Assembly (NCBI GenBank): GCA_021808665.1 | Contig: JAKBBA010000111.1 | Coordinates: 1 to 10,334, forward strand | Reading direction: 5' to 3' | Length of the DNA: 10,334 nt | Origin: Actinomycetes bacterium | GTDB lineage: Bacteria > Actinomycetota > Acidimicrobiia > Acidimicrobiales > Palsa-688 | Shown: piece after piece, positions 1 through 5,792 of the stretch | Numbering within the stretch: the stretch's first letter is position 1 | Layout of the letters: each line of letters begins with the position of its first letter | The notes under the pieces: model-generated | The model's input: only the letters and a program-made list of their open reading frames with translations | The model's database searches: none | What the model was told of the DNA's origin: nothing | Position numbers and translations under genes: made by a program

Positions 1-556
1 GCCGGTGTGGCCTTCCGCTTGTTTCGACAGCGTCGGCACCCCGGATGCCTTGATTTCCCGGCTCAATAGCCCAGCCTGCACGTAACCCTGTCAACGCTTC
101 GCTGCCGTCCTTGCGGACGTCAACGCATGACTCGGGGCCATCGTGGGTCGCTACCCCTTCGACATGGAGCGTTCTCATCTCCTTCTCCATGCCGGTTTAT
201 CCCGGCGCTCCGAAACACCAGCGTGCCGGCCCACCCATGCCCCGGCGCGCCGCCTTATTGCCCTATGCAGGACTTGAGTAGGACCCCACAAACTCGCCCC
301 ATAAACGGCAGACCGCCGACCCAAACATGCTTGTATAGGTCAGCGGCTTGTGCGTACGCAAAGAGGCGGCCAAAATCAGCAACCGTTGGTGGCGGGGGTT
401 CACGAGCATTGTGCGACCGTCGGGGTACAGACCCGACGAAACCGCTGGCCACGGCGTCTGCCCTATGCAGCCGCCTGGGCGCTGCACTACTCAGATCTGC
501 GGCTGCGCCGGCCGGTGTCCCGAGAAACGCGGCTCTTCGAGATCCCGGGTCGCCCG
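1..556. other. Gene-free left end, probable degenerate repeat or element remnant
   Basis: I see no convincing gene here. Open frames exist on both strands, but they are proline-, arginine- and serine-rich and show no domain. Bases about 60-220 have the feel of a dispersed non-coding repeat: a stretch around the CACGTAACCCTGTCAACGC segment (78-96), then GCATGACTCGGGGCC, seems familiar to me from many unrelated high-GC assemblies, perhaps next to transposons or group II introns. That is memory, not a search. A 12-bp sequence, TGCCCTATGCAG, occurs at 259-270 and again at 459-470, exactly 200 bp apart. The stretch ends at the stop codon of the HTH antitoxin on the minus strand. Confidence 0.4.
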
Positions 557-838
557 TCAGCTCGCTTCGCGGACGCGCAGGTCTAGGTGCAACCCCGCAG
601 CCGTGAGCATGTTCACGAGGGTGTCGATGCTGAACAGGTCGATCTTTCCCCGGGTGAGATCGGAGATCCGCGGCTGGGTCACCCCGAAGCGGCGCGCCGC
701 CTCGGCTTGGGTCATGGCGGACCGTTCGATGTGGGCGCTCAGCTCCTGCATGAGCGCGGCTCGGATCTTCAGGTTCTCCGCCGTCTCCGGGGATTCCCCG
801 ATAGCGTCCCAGATGCTGGCGTGGCGTTCGGTGGTCAT
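557..838 (-). CDS. higA: HigA-like HTH antitoxin (XRE family, 93 aa)
   Basis: This is a small Cro/CI-type DNA-binding antitoxin that would neutralise the Gp49/RelE-family toxin encoded just upstream and repress their shared promoter. The helix-turn-helix spans about residues 41-75, with MTQAEAARRFGVTQPRISDL as the helix-turn-recognition-helix core. The short N-terminal extension (WDAIGESPETAENLKIRAAL) is typical of the antitoxins paired with phage Gp49-like toxins. The length of 93 aa is normal for the family. Its ATG (838-836) overlaps the toxin stop in an ATGA arrangement, so translation is probably coupled, and the toxin-first order matches higBA systems. The frame is intact, so it could still act as an antitoxin or stand-alone repressor even though the toxin looks broken. 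The family call is strong; the symbol is by analogy. Confidence 0.88.
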   Translation of the reverse strand: MTTERHASIWDAIGESPETAENLKIRAALMQELSAHIERSAMTQAEAARRFGVTQPRISDLTRGKIDLFSIDTLVNMLTAAGLHLDLRVREAS

Positions 839-1175
839 GGTCGCTCCTTTGCTCGAATGCTCTCGATCACCTGGCGGTAGCGCTGATTGGCGAGGTCGAT
901 GTCCGCCTTCGGGGTCTGGCGGGCCTTCTTCTCGAAGCAGTGCAGGACGTAGACGGCGTCGCCGAGGCTCGCGACGTAGAGGACGCGGTAGGCGTCGCTT
1001 TCGGCCCTGACCCGGATCTCGCGGCAGCCTCGCCCGACCGACGGCATCGGTTTCCAGTCGGTCGGATTCGCCCCCGTCTGGACCAGGTAGAGCTGGTAGC
1101 CCGTGCGCTGGCGTGCCACCGGGGGGAAGTTCCGAAGGTCCTCTCCTGAGCCCCGATGAACACGACGTCCTTCAC
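835..1175 (-). pseudogene. higB: HigB/Gp49-family RelE-like toxin, frameshifted near the N-terminus
   Basis: The family comprises RelE-fold toxins that cleave mRNA on the ribosome. Most of the protein is clear in one frame: GYQLYLVQTGANPTDWKPM, then REIRVR, AYRVLYVASLGDAVYVLHCF, KKARQTPKADIDLANQRYR. These are hallmarks of the phage Gp49-like (DUF891) family. The family's usual N-terminus, MKDVVFIG, lies in a different frame, starting with GTG at 1175-1173. The two frames join at about 1148-1155, within a run of four C (four G on the coding strand). One extra G there would give MKDVVFIGGSGEDLRNFP and a normal protein of about 113 aa. It is therefore a genuine recent pseudogene or a homopolymer sequencing error. 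An unshifted reading from an ATG at 1242 (135 aa) exists, but it starts upstream of the promoter and operator and has no family-like N-terminus. It overlaps the antitoxin gene by 4 bp. Confidence 0.78.
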
Positions 1176-1182
1176 GGCGACG

Positions 1183-1201
1183 ACTATACAAGGTTTTGTA
1201 T
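1183..1201 (-). promoter_or_regulatory. higBA promoter and operator, leaderless GTG start
   Basis: A perfect inverted repeat, ATACAA-GGTT-TTGTAT, occupies 1186-1201. On the minus strand it overlaps a good -10 box, TATAGT (1188-1183). Only seven bases separate that box from the toxin GTG at 1175, so the transcript should begin at or next to the start codon, and no Shine-Dalgarno sequence is present. A palindrome overlapping the -10 box is the expected binding site for the HigA-type antitoxin. I see no clear -35 box. Confidence 0.6.
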
Positions 1202-1319
1202 GTCACCGGTCGACAGGCGAGCAAGTGGGCCCCGCTCGCCAACCGGAGCAGGCACTTCGGGAACTAGGTCGTCAGGTAAGGGGTAATTGGATCTGCGGCG
1301 GATTTGGTACCGGCGGCAG

Positions 1320-1637
1320 CTAATCAAAGTCTTCTCCGTGGGGCAGGCCCACTCGAGCGAAGCGGTTGTTGGCTTGCTCCATAAGCCATGGCACCTTGAG
1401 GCGCAGCAGAAGTCCCCGGGGCCCGTCGACGACGAGCAGCGACCCGTCCGGAAGCCAGTCGATGCTGAAGGGAATCGTGCGCGGCGCCAAGCGCGCCATC
1501 ACTTCGCGCTCGCCAGCGCTGGTCGCGGCGAGCACCTCGCCGGCGCCCCAGTTGCACAGCCACACGCGTCCGTCGCGCCAGCGCGTTGACTCGGGAAAGC
1601 CCAGGCCATCGAGAACCTGGCGTCTGGTTGTCGTCAT
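1320..1637 (-). pseudogene. Truncated SMP-30/gluconolactonase-like protein, N-terminal fragment
   Basis: The frame starts at ATG 1637 and encodes 105 aa. Residues about 8-75 resemble the first blades of the SMP-30/gluconolactonase/LRE beta-propeller family: GLGFPESTRWRDGRVWLCNW, then GEVLAA, then FSIDWLPDGSLLVVDGPRGL. The FPE and WLPDGSLLVVD motifs are typical. Family members are usually about 280-300 aa, so only about a third is present. The last 24 or so residues (from VPWLMEQANNRF) do not look like the family and were probably acquired at a recombination junction near 1390. The start overlaps the stop of the reductase gene upstream (ATGA), so it is probably still co-translated. The metal-binding residues of later blades are missing, so activity is unlikely. 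Confidence 0.6.
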
Positions 1638-2215
1638 CGCTCGGGCTGAAAGGTGGCGATGATGGCGCCGGCAGTGGTGACGATGCTCTCGACGAGGCGC
1701 AGCTGGACCGGGTGGTTCTCGTGATCGAACATGCGCTGGCCCGACCCGAGGACGAGCGGGTAGATCACCAGCAGATACTCGTCGATCAGCCCGTGCGGTA
1801 GCAGCGAGCGGATCAGCTGGCTGCTCCCCATGATCACAAGGTCGCCCCCCACCTTTTGCTTGAGCTGCGCCGCGGCGGCGGGTATGTCGCCGGACAACAG
1901 GGTTGAGTTCGGCCACTCGAGTCTCGTGGCGGGATTATGAGAGGCGACGTACTTGGGTGCGTTGTTGAGAGCGTCCTTGAACGGGCCTCCCTGCGCGTTC
2001 CATGAGGCGAGCATCGACTCGTAGCTCCACCGACCGAGCAGGAGCCCGCCGTCGGGCTTGCCCATCCTCTCGCCGAGAGCGCGCCCTATCACCTCGTCTC
2101 CGCGCGACGTGGCCCATCCACTGTGGCCAAAGCCGCCCCGGGTGTCCTCATCGGTTCGACCGGGGCCCTGCATCACGCCGTCGAGGGTAAGGTGGTTGAT
2201 GACAACGAGTCGCAA
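1634..2215 (-). CDS. Dihydrofolate reductase family protein (RibD C-terminal domain)
   Basis: This 193-aa cytoplasmic protein belongs to the RibD C-terminal/DHFR-like fold, as in the YyaP/YwjB group. These are NADPH-dependent reductases whose substrates are mostly unknown. Visible landmarks are the opening strand LRLVVINHLTLDGVMQGPG, LLLGRWSYESM at about residues 58-68, the segment NSTLLSGDIPAAAAQLKQ, the nucleotide-binding loop GGDLVIMGSSQLIRSLL, and the end block LIDEYLLVIYPLVLGSGQRMF. The length is normal. The start is TTG (2215-2213): the LxLVV opening fits the family, and a strong GAGGAGG Shine-Dalgarno lies seven bases upstream. It is divergent from the TetR gene and shares its control region, so the regulator probably represses it. 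A truncated SMP-30-like frame follows with a 4-bp overlap. Confidence 0.9.
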   Translation of the reverse strand: MRLVVINHLTLDGVMQGPGRTDEDTRGGFGHSGWATSRGDEVIGRALGERMGKPDGGLLLGRWSYESMLASWNAQGGPFKDALNNAPKYVASHNPATRLEWPNSTLLSGDIPAAAAQLKQKVGGDLVIMGSSQLIRSLLPHGLIDEYLLVIYPLVLGSGQRMFDHENHPVQLRLVESIVTTAGAIIATFQPER

Positions 2216-2300
2216 GGCGGGACCTCCTCGGAAGGCTCCTTAGAACTAAACGGTACAGTACCACGCATCAAACTGGACTGTCTAGTACCATTCTCTCGAC
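2216..2300. promoter_or_regulatory. Divergent promoter/operator region, reductase and TetR regulator
   Basis: This 85-bp region serves both genes. A perfect palindrome, GGTAC-A-GTACC, lies at 2252-2262. The heptamer AGTACCA occurs at 2257-2263 and again at 2284-2290, and each copy is preceded by AAAC (2248-2251, 2270-2273), so two related operator half-site arrays seem to be present. For the reductase, TTGATG on the minus strand (about 2271-2266) is a possible -35 box, and the palindrome would lie in the spacer. The TetR start (2301) has no Shine-Dalgarno sequence, and the reductase has a strong one (GAGGAGG). The most likely ligand of these sites is the adjacent TetR protein. Confidence 0.55.
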
Positions 2301-2951
2301 ATGGCCGTGCACAACGGGGAGAGCCCACCCGAGGACCAGCGCCGCGCCGCTCGCAAGCACAACGCGATCCTTGACGCCGCAACGACCGTGTTCTTGGACA
2401 ACGGCTACCTCGGCACGAGTATGGACGAGATCGCCGCGCTGGCCAGGGTCTCCAAGCAGACGGTCTATAAGCACTTCGCCGACAAAGAACGCCTCTTCGT
2501 CGAGATCGTGACCAACATGGTCAACGAGATCAGCGACCCCGTGTACCACGAAGTCCTCGGCCTCGCCGACAGCGGGGACATTGAAGCCGACCTGCGCGAT
2601 ATCGCGTGCCGGTTGCTCAATGGCGTGGTGCAGCCACGCCTACTACAGCTGCGAAGGCTCGTGATCGGCGAGGCGAGCCGCTTCCCCGACCTGGGGCGCA
2701 CCTTCTACGAGCGCGGGCCCGGCAGAACGATCGCGGCTCTCGCCATCGCCTTCGAACGCCTCGACGCCCGCGGCGTGCTGCGTCTCGATGACCCCGAGCT
2801 CGCAGCCGCCCACTTCAACTGGCTCATAATGTCGGCCCCACTCAACGAGGCAATGCTTCTCGGCGGCAACCAGCCGCCTGCACCAGCAGACCTCAAACTC
2901 CACACCGACAGCGGAGTCCGCGTGTTCCTCGCCACCTACCGCAACAACTGA
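2301..2951 (+). CDS. TetR/AcrR-family transcriptional regulator
   Basis: The protein is a 216-aa DNA-binding repressor that would respond to a small-molecule ligand. The N-terminal TetR domain covers about residues 18-66: ILDAATTVFLDNGYLGTSMD, then EIAALARVSKQTVYKHFADK, with KQTVYKHFADKERLF as recognition helix and following turn. The C-terminal part (about 85-212) is all-helical and looks like the AefR-type TetR_C_7 domain, for example in RLVIGEASRFPDLGRTFYER. It is divergent from the RibD/DHFR-like reductase, an arrangement in which the regulator usually controls both genes. ATG 2301 is the first start after the operator region and has no Shine-Dalgarno sequence, so the mRNA may have little or no leader. 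The ligand cannot be inferred. Confidence 0.92.
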   Translation: MAVHNGESPPEDQRRAARKHNAILDAATTVFLDNGYLGTSMDEIAALARVSKQTVYKHFADKERLFVEIVTNMVNEISDPVYHEVLGLADSGDIEADLRDIACRLLNGVVQPRLLQLRRLVIGEASRFPDLGRTFYERGPGRTIAALAIAFERLDARGVLRLDDPELAAAHFNWLIMSAPLNEAMLLGGNQPPAPADLKLHTDSGVRVFLATYRNN

Positions 2952-3180
2952 GACCCGGTCGGCTGCTACCTGCACGGAAGCGCTCTTGGCGCCGAGCGCG
3001 ATGGAGCCACCTCGGAGAGCGTCGGCAGGATCAACGCGAACCTACGCAGATGCCAACTGACTCTGCCTGCGAACGCAACGAAGAGAGCTCGACCGGCGAG
3101 GACCGTCGCCGGTCCGCGTCCGCCACCATGAAGTCATCGATCGACCACACGCCCCACGAACCAACAGCCAGCCATGGTGC
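2952..3180. other. Gap after TetR gene, nothing recognised
   Basis: I see no gene, clear hairpin terminator or repeat. Open frames cross it on both strands, but their translations are low in complexity (Ser, Arg, Thr, Glu) and match no domain. It separates the intact TetR gene from the remnants beginning at 3181. Confidence 0.4.
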
Positions 3181-3550
3181 TCAGGCCGAAGGCGGGGATG
3201 GCGGCGCTGCCGATCCCAGTGATCTGCCGATCTCCACCAACGGTCGCATCAGGGTCCGGCGCCCGACCTCGAACGGCGCCAGCGGCAGCGCCCGCATGGC
3301 CGGCAACATCGGCCCCGGCCTGATTGCCCTGTCGGCGCAGCAGGTCGGCCCGGGTCGCCTCCAACAGGTAGTACCGCTCCAGCCGAGAGTCGCTGCTCAG
3401 CTCCTCGAGGAGCACAAGTGCACCGCCGATGTTGTCGGCCATGGCCACCGCTGCTGCCCGATTCAGCTTCACCACCGGCGAAGCGGTCTGCCGCTCCAAC
3501 AGTCCGCAGAGGCCGGCGATCTCGGCCCAGTCGGTGTAAGCGGCGCAGGT
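3181..3550 (-). pseudogene. ECF42/SigJ-type sigma factor remnant, C-terminal part only
   Basis: The minus strand encodes the C-terminal helical repeat region (DUF6596 type) of a large extracytoplasmic-function sigma factor. Hallmarks in one frame are YTDWAEIAGLCGLLERQT, SPVVKLNRAAAVAMADNIGG and RLERYYLLEATRADLLRRQG. The sigma-2 and sigma-4 DNA-binding domains are absent: similarity stops at about 3550, where a transposase fragment on the other strand begins. Near 3310 the family-like sequence appears to change frame and continues as AMRALPLAPFEVGRRTLMRP to a TGA at 3183-3181. That looks like the family's normal last helix, so I infer a frameshift as well as the 5' truncation. It cannot function as a sigma factor. 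The family call is confident; the frameshift is moderately supported. Confidence 0.75.
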
Positions 3551-3551
3551 G

Positions 3552-3812
3552 ACGACACCCATCCGCGCGTTCGCCGAGCGCTTCGTGAGGACCATTCGCA
3601 CCGAGTGCCTCGACCAACTGCTCGTCTTCTCTCGTGGCCATCTCGAAGCCGTCGTCACCGAATACCTCCGCCACTACAACAAGGCAAGGCCACACCGATC
3701 GCTCGATCTTGGCCAGCCAATCCCCCGGGATGTGACGCCGATCACCGGCGACACGATCATCTGCCGTGAAGTGCTCGGCGGCATCATCCACGAGTACGAC
3801 GTCGCTGCCTGA
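3552..3812 (+). pseudogene. Transposase integrase-core remnant, C-terminal part
   Basis: This fragment of about 85 aa is the end of a DDE (rve) integrase-core transposase of the IS3/IS481-like kind. The block AFAERFVRTIRTECLDQLLV holds the third catalytic acid, the Glu of AFAER. It is followed by EYLRHYNKARPHRSLDLGQP, the typical YNxxRPHxxL segment, and by a tail ending GGIIHEYDVAA. The first two catalytic Asp residues and the N-terminal HTH are missing, because similarity begins only at about 3560, where the sigma-factor remnant on the opposite strand ends. Any ATG at 3549 is fortuitous. It cannot transpose on its own. An inverted repeat, GCCACG-tcctccgt-CGTGGC (3813-3832), directly follows the stop. 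Confidence 0.85.
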
Positions 3813-3832
3813 GCCACGTCCTCCGTCGTGGC
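3813..3832 (+). terminator. Hairpin directly after transposase stop
   Basis: GCCACG (3813-3818) and CGTGGC (3827-3832) form a perfect 6-bp stem with an 8-base loop, starting at the base after the stop codon. No T-tract follows, so it is at best a weak terminator. It could equally be a leftover of the element's end. Confidence 0.3.
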
Positions 3833-4131
3833 ACCGAGTTTCCGGGACGTGGACCAGCTGTCGCCTCTCGGCCGAACGTCGACATCAGCGGCAACGCTGC
3901 AACTCCCAAGATGGCGCCACCGACCGTGTGCCCGTGGCATTTCCTGATGGTCTACCCGCCAGATCTGACCTCGATGATCCCTGGCATCGAGCTTCTGGAC
4001 CCTTCAGGGTGATCACCAGCCTTCAGCTCCTGTTCGACCCGAAGCGCTACATCGAGCTCGGTGGCCACTGACAACCACCTCGCGGTCAGCCACGCTCCAC
4101 GGATCGCCATCGCCTCCCTCGAGCCCACGCC
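3833..4131. other. Gap between transposase remnant and DUF5946 gene
   Basis: About 300 bp without a recognisable gene. A plus-strand open frame ends at 4071 (tail LQLLFDPKRYIELGGH), but I recognise no family in it, and it begins inside the transposase remnant in another frame. No repeats or promoter-like elements stand out. It may be the decayed right side of the insertion element. Confidence 0.4.
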
Positions 4132-4623
4132 TCACCCAAGGTCGTCCAGCCAGCCGCGCACCGTGTCGTGATGCGCCGCCCACGCCGACCAGGACGTCTG
4201 CGCCAATCGCTCGATCGTCGAGGGGCGAATCGCCGCCGGCGCAGCGGCGACGTCGGAGATCGTGATCGCGTAGCCCGCCGGACGGGGCTCCAGCACCGGG
4301 TAGTCGCGCCCCACCCACAGTCCAATCCGCGCAGGGCGTTGGCGCCCCGTGGCGCCGCGCTCCAGCCCCGAGCACAGGCTCATCAAGTGCACGAACACCG
4401 ACTGGACGTTGCGACGGTCGGTGTTCGTGGCGTGCTGGACCGCGAAGCTGCCCACCAGATCCTGGACGATGCCGATCGATCCCTCACTCGTGAGACGGCC
4501 CTTCCACTCCTCGAGCGAGCAGTACCGCTCCCAACAGCCCGAGGCTGACCGCATGTACGGGTGGCTCGGGCCCTCGCTATCGGGCACCATCGCCCCGCAT
4601 CCGACACAGCGCACCTCAACCAT
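4132..4623 (-). CDS. DUF5946 family protein (putative metal-binding)
   Basis: This 163-aa protein matches the DUF5946 family, whose function is unknown. The N-terminus has CVGCGAMVPDSEGPSHPYM: a CxxC pair (C6, C9), then H21, and C30 in GCWERY. The middle has FAVQHATNTDRRNVQSVFVH with H64 and H79, a conserved pattern of the family (xxxQH..., QSxxxHLM). These Cys and His residues may bind a metal, which is inference. There is no signal peptide or membrane segment. The length is typical. The ATG at 4623 begins immediately before the CxxC motif, as in relatives. It stands alone, facing the transposase remnant, with the repeat-rich gap behind it. Confidence 0.85.
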   Translation of the reverse strand: MVEVRCVGCGAMVPDSEGPSHPYMRSASGCWERYCSLEEWKGRLTSEGSIGIVQDLVGSFAVQHATNTDRRNVQSVFVHLMSLCSGLERGATGRQRPARIGLWVGRDYPVLEPRPAGYAITISDVAAAPAAIRPSTIERLAQTSWSAWAAHHDTVRGWLDDLG

Positions 4624-4743
4624 CGGGCAACGGCTTTCTCACGTCAGCCAGCATGCCCCCGCCGGCCCATGATCGCGTGGCCGTCGCCTCGGTCCCTCCC
4701 AACCTGCACCACATGGCAGGCGACTTCTGGCCCATCTCGGCGA

Positions 4744-4785
4744 GTAGGGCACTGCCCTACGCTGCGGTAGGGCTGCGTAGGGCAG
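4744..4785. repeat. GTAGGGC repeat cluster, copy A
   Basis: GTAGGGC (4744-4750) and GCCCTAC (4754-4760) form a perfect 7-bp inverted repeat with a 3-base spacer. Two further direct copies follow at 4767-4773 and 4777-4783, ten bases apart, about one helical turn. The last 19 bases (4767-4785, GTAGGGCTGCGTAGGGCAG) recur exactly at 4866-4884. Confidence 0.8.
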
Positions 4786-4865
4786 ACCGGGCCACGAGGC
4801 ACGCCTTCAACGCCACTCCACGCGAAACCCCAGCGTGCGGCCGGTGTGGCGGCCGGATCTCGTGC

Positions 4866-4884
4866 GTAGGGCTGCGTAGGGCAG
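4866..4884. repeat. GTAGGGC repeat cluster, copy B (19-bp direct repeat)
   Basis: GTAGGGCTGCGTAGGGCAG is an exact copy of 4767-4785, 99 bp downstream of it, and again contains two GTAGGGC units at 10-bp spacing. An exact 19-bp repeat at this distance is very unlikely by chance. Confidence 0.85.
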
Positions 4885-4919
4885 GGTGATCATTCACCCA
4901 TAATCAGGTCGATAAACCC

Positions 4920-4928
4920 TGTGGATAA
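4920..4928 (-). promoter_or_regulatory. DnaA box, perfect consensus
   Basis: TGTGGATAA on the plus strand reads TTATCCACA on the minus strand, the consensus DnaA-binding site. It lies 36 bases after the GTAGGGC repeats and just before the AT-rich patch CACAAAAAATTAGG. A single 9-mer can occur by chance; its position next to iteron-like repeats is what makes it notable. Confidence 0.5.
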
Positions 4929-5239
4929 CCCCGTGGGAATGCCACGAAACAGCACAAAAAATTAGGACAGTCAGCCCGAAAGGCGCGAAGATTCAAAGCA
5001 CAGGGTGGAGGTGACATCGCTAGCGGCTGGATATCTAGCCCCTCGGCCCGGGCTAAGGGCGTGGTCCCGGACTCTGCGTTATGCAGTGCCTAGGGCTTTG
5101 ACCTGCTCTTTCGCGGCCTCAGCGGCCCTTCGAGCCCTCATTCACGGATCCACGTCCTTCTGTTGGAGCGATCTGTCGCGCTCGGGTTGCGTTCGTAGCC
5201 TCCCAGAGCGTCCACGACGAGGGGACTCGCGACTCGGCG

Positions 5240-5259
5240 TCGTAGGGTGCTTCTACGAT
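5240..5259 (+). promoter_or_regulatory. Promoter with overlapping inverted repeat, leaderless ATG
   Basis: TCGTAG (5240-5245) and CTACGA (5253-5258) form a perfect 6-bp inverted repeat with a 7-base spacer. The right arm overlaps a TACGAT -10 box (5254-5259). Eight bases separate that box from ATG 5268, so transcription probably starts at or next to the start codon. No -35 box is obvious. The palindrome is a likely operator. Confidence 0.45.
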
Positions 5260-5267
5260 CTCGACTT

Positions 5268-5792
5268 ATGACAACCCGTAATAGGGGATCCGATCGGGCG
5301 GCCGACATCGCCGCTCGGCTCACCATCACCATGGCCGGACCCGAGGTCATCGATCCGCGAACCAACGGCGGGGAATTGGGCACGGTCATCACCAGCGAGC
5401 AGGCGCTGGCCTTTCGCCCTCAGCTGGATGATCCCACCCGGTTGACCAGTGGGGAGCTCCATCCCCGCTATGCCGAGTGGATGGGCTCGCACTCCTGGGC
5501 CGAGCTGCATCCCCTCGGCGCCTACCTCTACCGGGACAAGCACCTGCAGCGGGTCAGCGACGAACGGGGCTACTTCGATCGCAAGCGGATCAACCGAGTG
5601 CTGGGAGCATCGGGCACGAAGTACTGGCTGCTCGATGGACCGCTGCCTACCAAGACCAAAGTATCCCTCCTAGCGGAGCTTCTCAACGCCCCAATCGACG
5701 AGGTGGCTTCTGTCGTTCAGGCGGAACGACAGGCCCGGGCGGACTACCAATCGGTTCTCGCCAGATGCCGTCGATGCCCTACCAGCTGCTGA
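5268..5792 (+). CDS. Unknown protein, 174 aa, possible HTH-like C-terminus
   Basis: I do not recognise this protein. The frame is clean, with codon use typical of the region, and a promoter-like -10 box sits just before the ATG. A GTG at 5247 in the same frame would start inside the promoter palindrome, so I reject it. The central part is rich in aromatics (AEWMGSHSWAELHPLGAYLY, residues about 69-88). Residues about 95-150 could form a helical DNA-binding unit: RKRINRVLGASG, then KTKVSLLAELLNAPIDEVAS, in which the second resembles an XRE-type helix pair. It ends with CRRCPTSC, two closely spaced Cys pairs. There are no membrane segments. The next gene overlaps its 3' end by 28 bp, so the two are probably co-expressed. 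A regulator or mobile-element accessory protein is possible but is inference. Confidence 0.65.
   Translation: MTTRNRGSDRAADIAARLTITMAGPEVIDPRTNGGELGTVITSEQALAFRPQLDDPTRLTSGELHPRYAEWMGSHSWAELHPLGAYLYRDKHLQRVSDERGYFDRKRINRVLGASGTKYWLLDGPLPTKTKVSLLAELLNAPIDEVASVVQAERQARADYQSVLARCRRCPTSC

Larger units (their letters stand above)
4624..5267. other. Repeat-rich gene-free region, possible replication or control locus
   Basis: No gene is convincing here on either strand in about 640 bp. The stretch holds GTAGGGC repeats in both orientations (4744-4783 and 4866-4882), a consensus DnaA box (4920-4928), an AT-rich patch with a run of A near 4955-4962, a near-perfect 16-bp palindrome (5025-5040, GGCTGGATATCTAGCC) and an inverted repeat (5240-5258) at the promoter of the next gene. 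This mix of iteron-like repeats, a DnaA box and AT-rich DNA resembles a plasmid or integrative-element origin. However, no Rep protein is recognised next to it, so the role is uncertain. Confidence 0.45.

Noticed and set aside
127..1010. Plus-strand open frames at 127-606 and 348-1010.
   Set aside because: They are Pro/Arg/Ser-rich, lack any domain, and the second lies antisense to the HigA/HigB genes, whose families are clear.
835..1242. Toxin read as an intact 135-aa protein from ATG 1242.
   Set aside because: Its first 40 or so residues are unlike the family, and the start precedes the -10 box and operator. The family N-terminus MKDVVFIG is present in another frame instead.
3050..3769. 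Plus-strand open frame of 239 aa.
   Set aside because: It runs antisense to the sigma-factor remnant and then out of frame over the transposase remnant; its composition is low in complexity.
4013..4375. Minus-strand 120-aa frame over the DUF5946 gene.
   Set aside because: It is a Gly/Arg/Ala-rich shadow; DUF5946 motifs are in the other frame.
4744..4884. GTAGGGC repeats as a CRISPR array.
   Set aside because: Units are too short, occur in both orientations and lack regular spacers, and no cas genes are present.
5041..5160. Possible tRNA or att site in the gene-free region.
   Set aside because: I found no cloverleaf, T-arm sequence or CCA end on either strand.
5005..5271. Plus-strand 88-aa frame and minus-strand frames (for example 5138-5392 and a 20-codon one near 5080-5142) in the gene-free region.
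   Set aside because: No recognisable domain, and they run through the promoter palindrome or the next gene. I could not support any as real.
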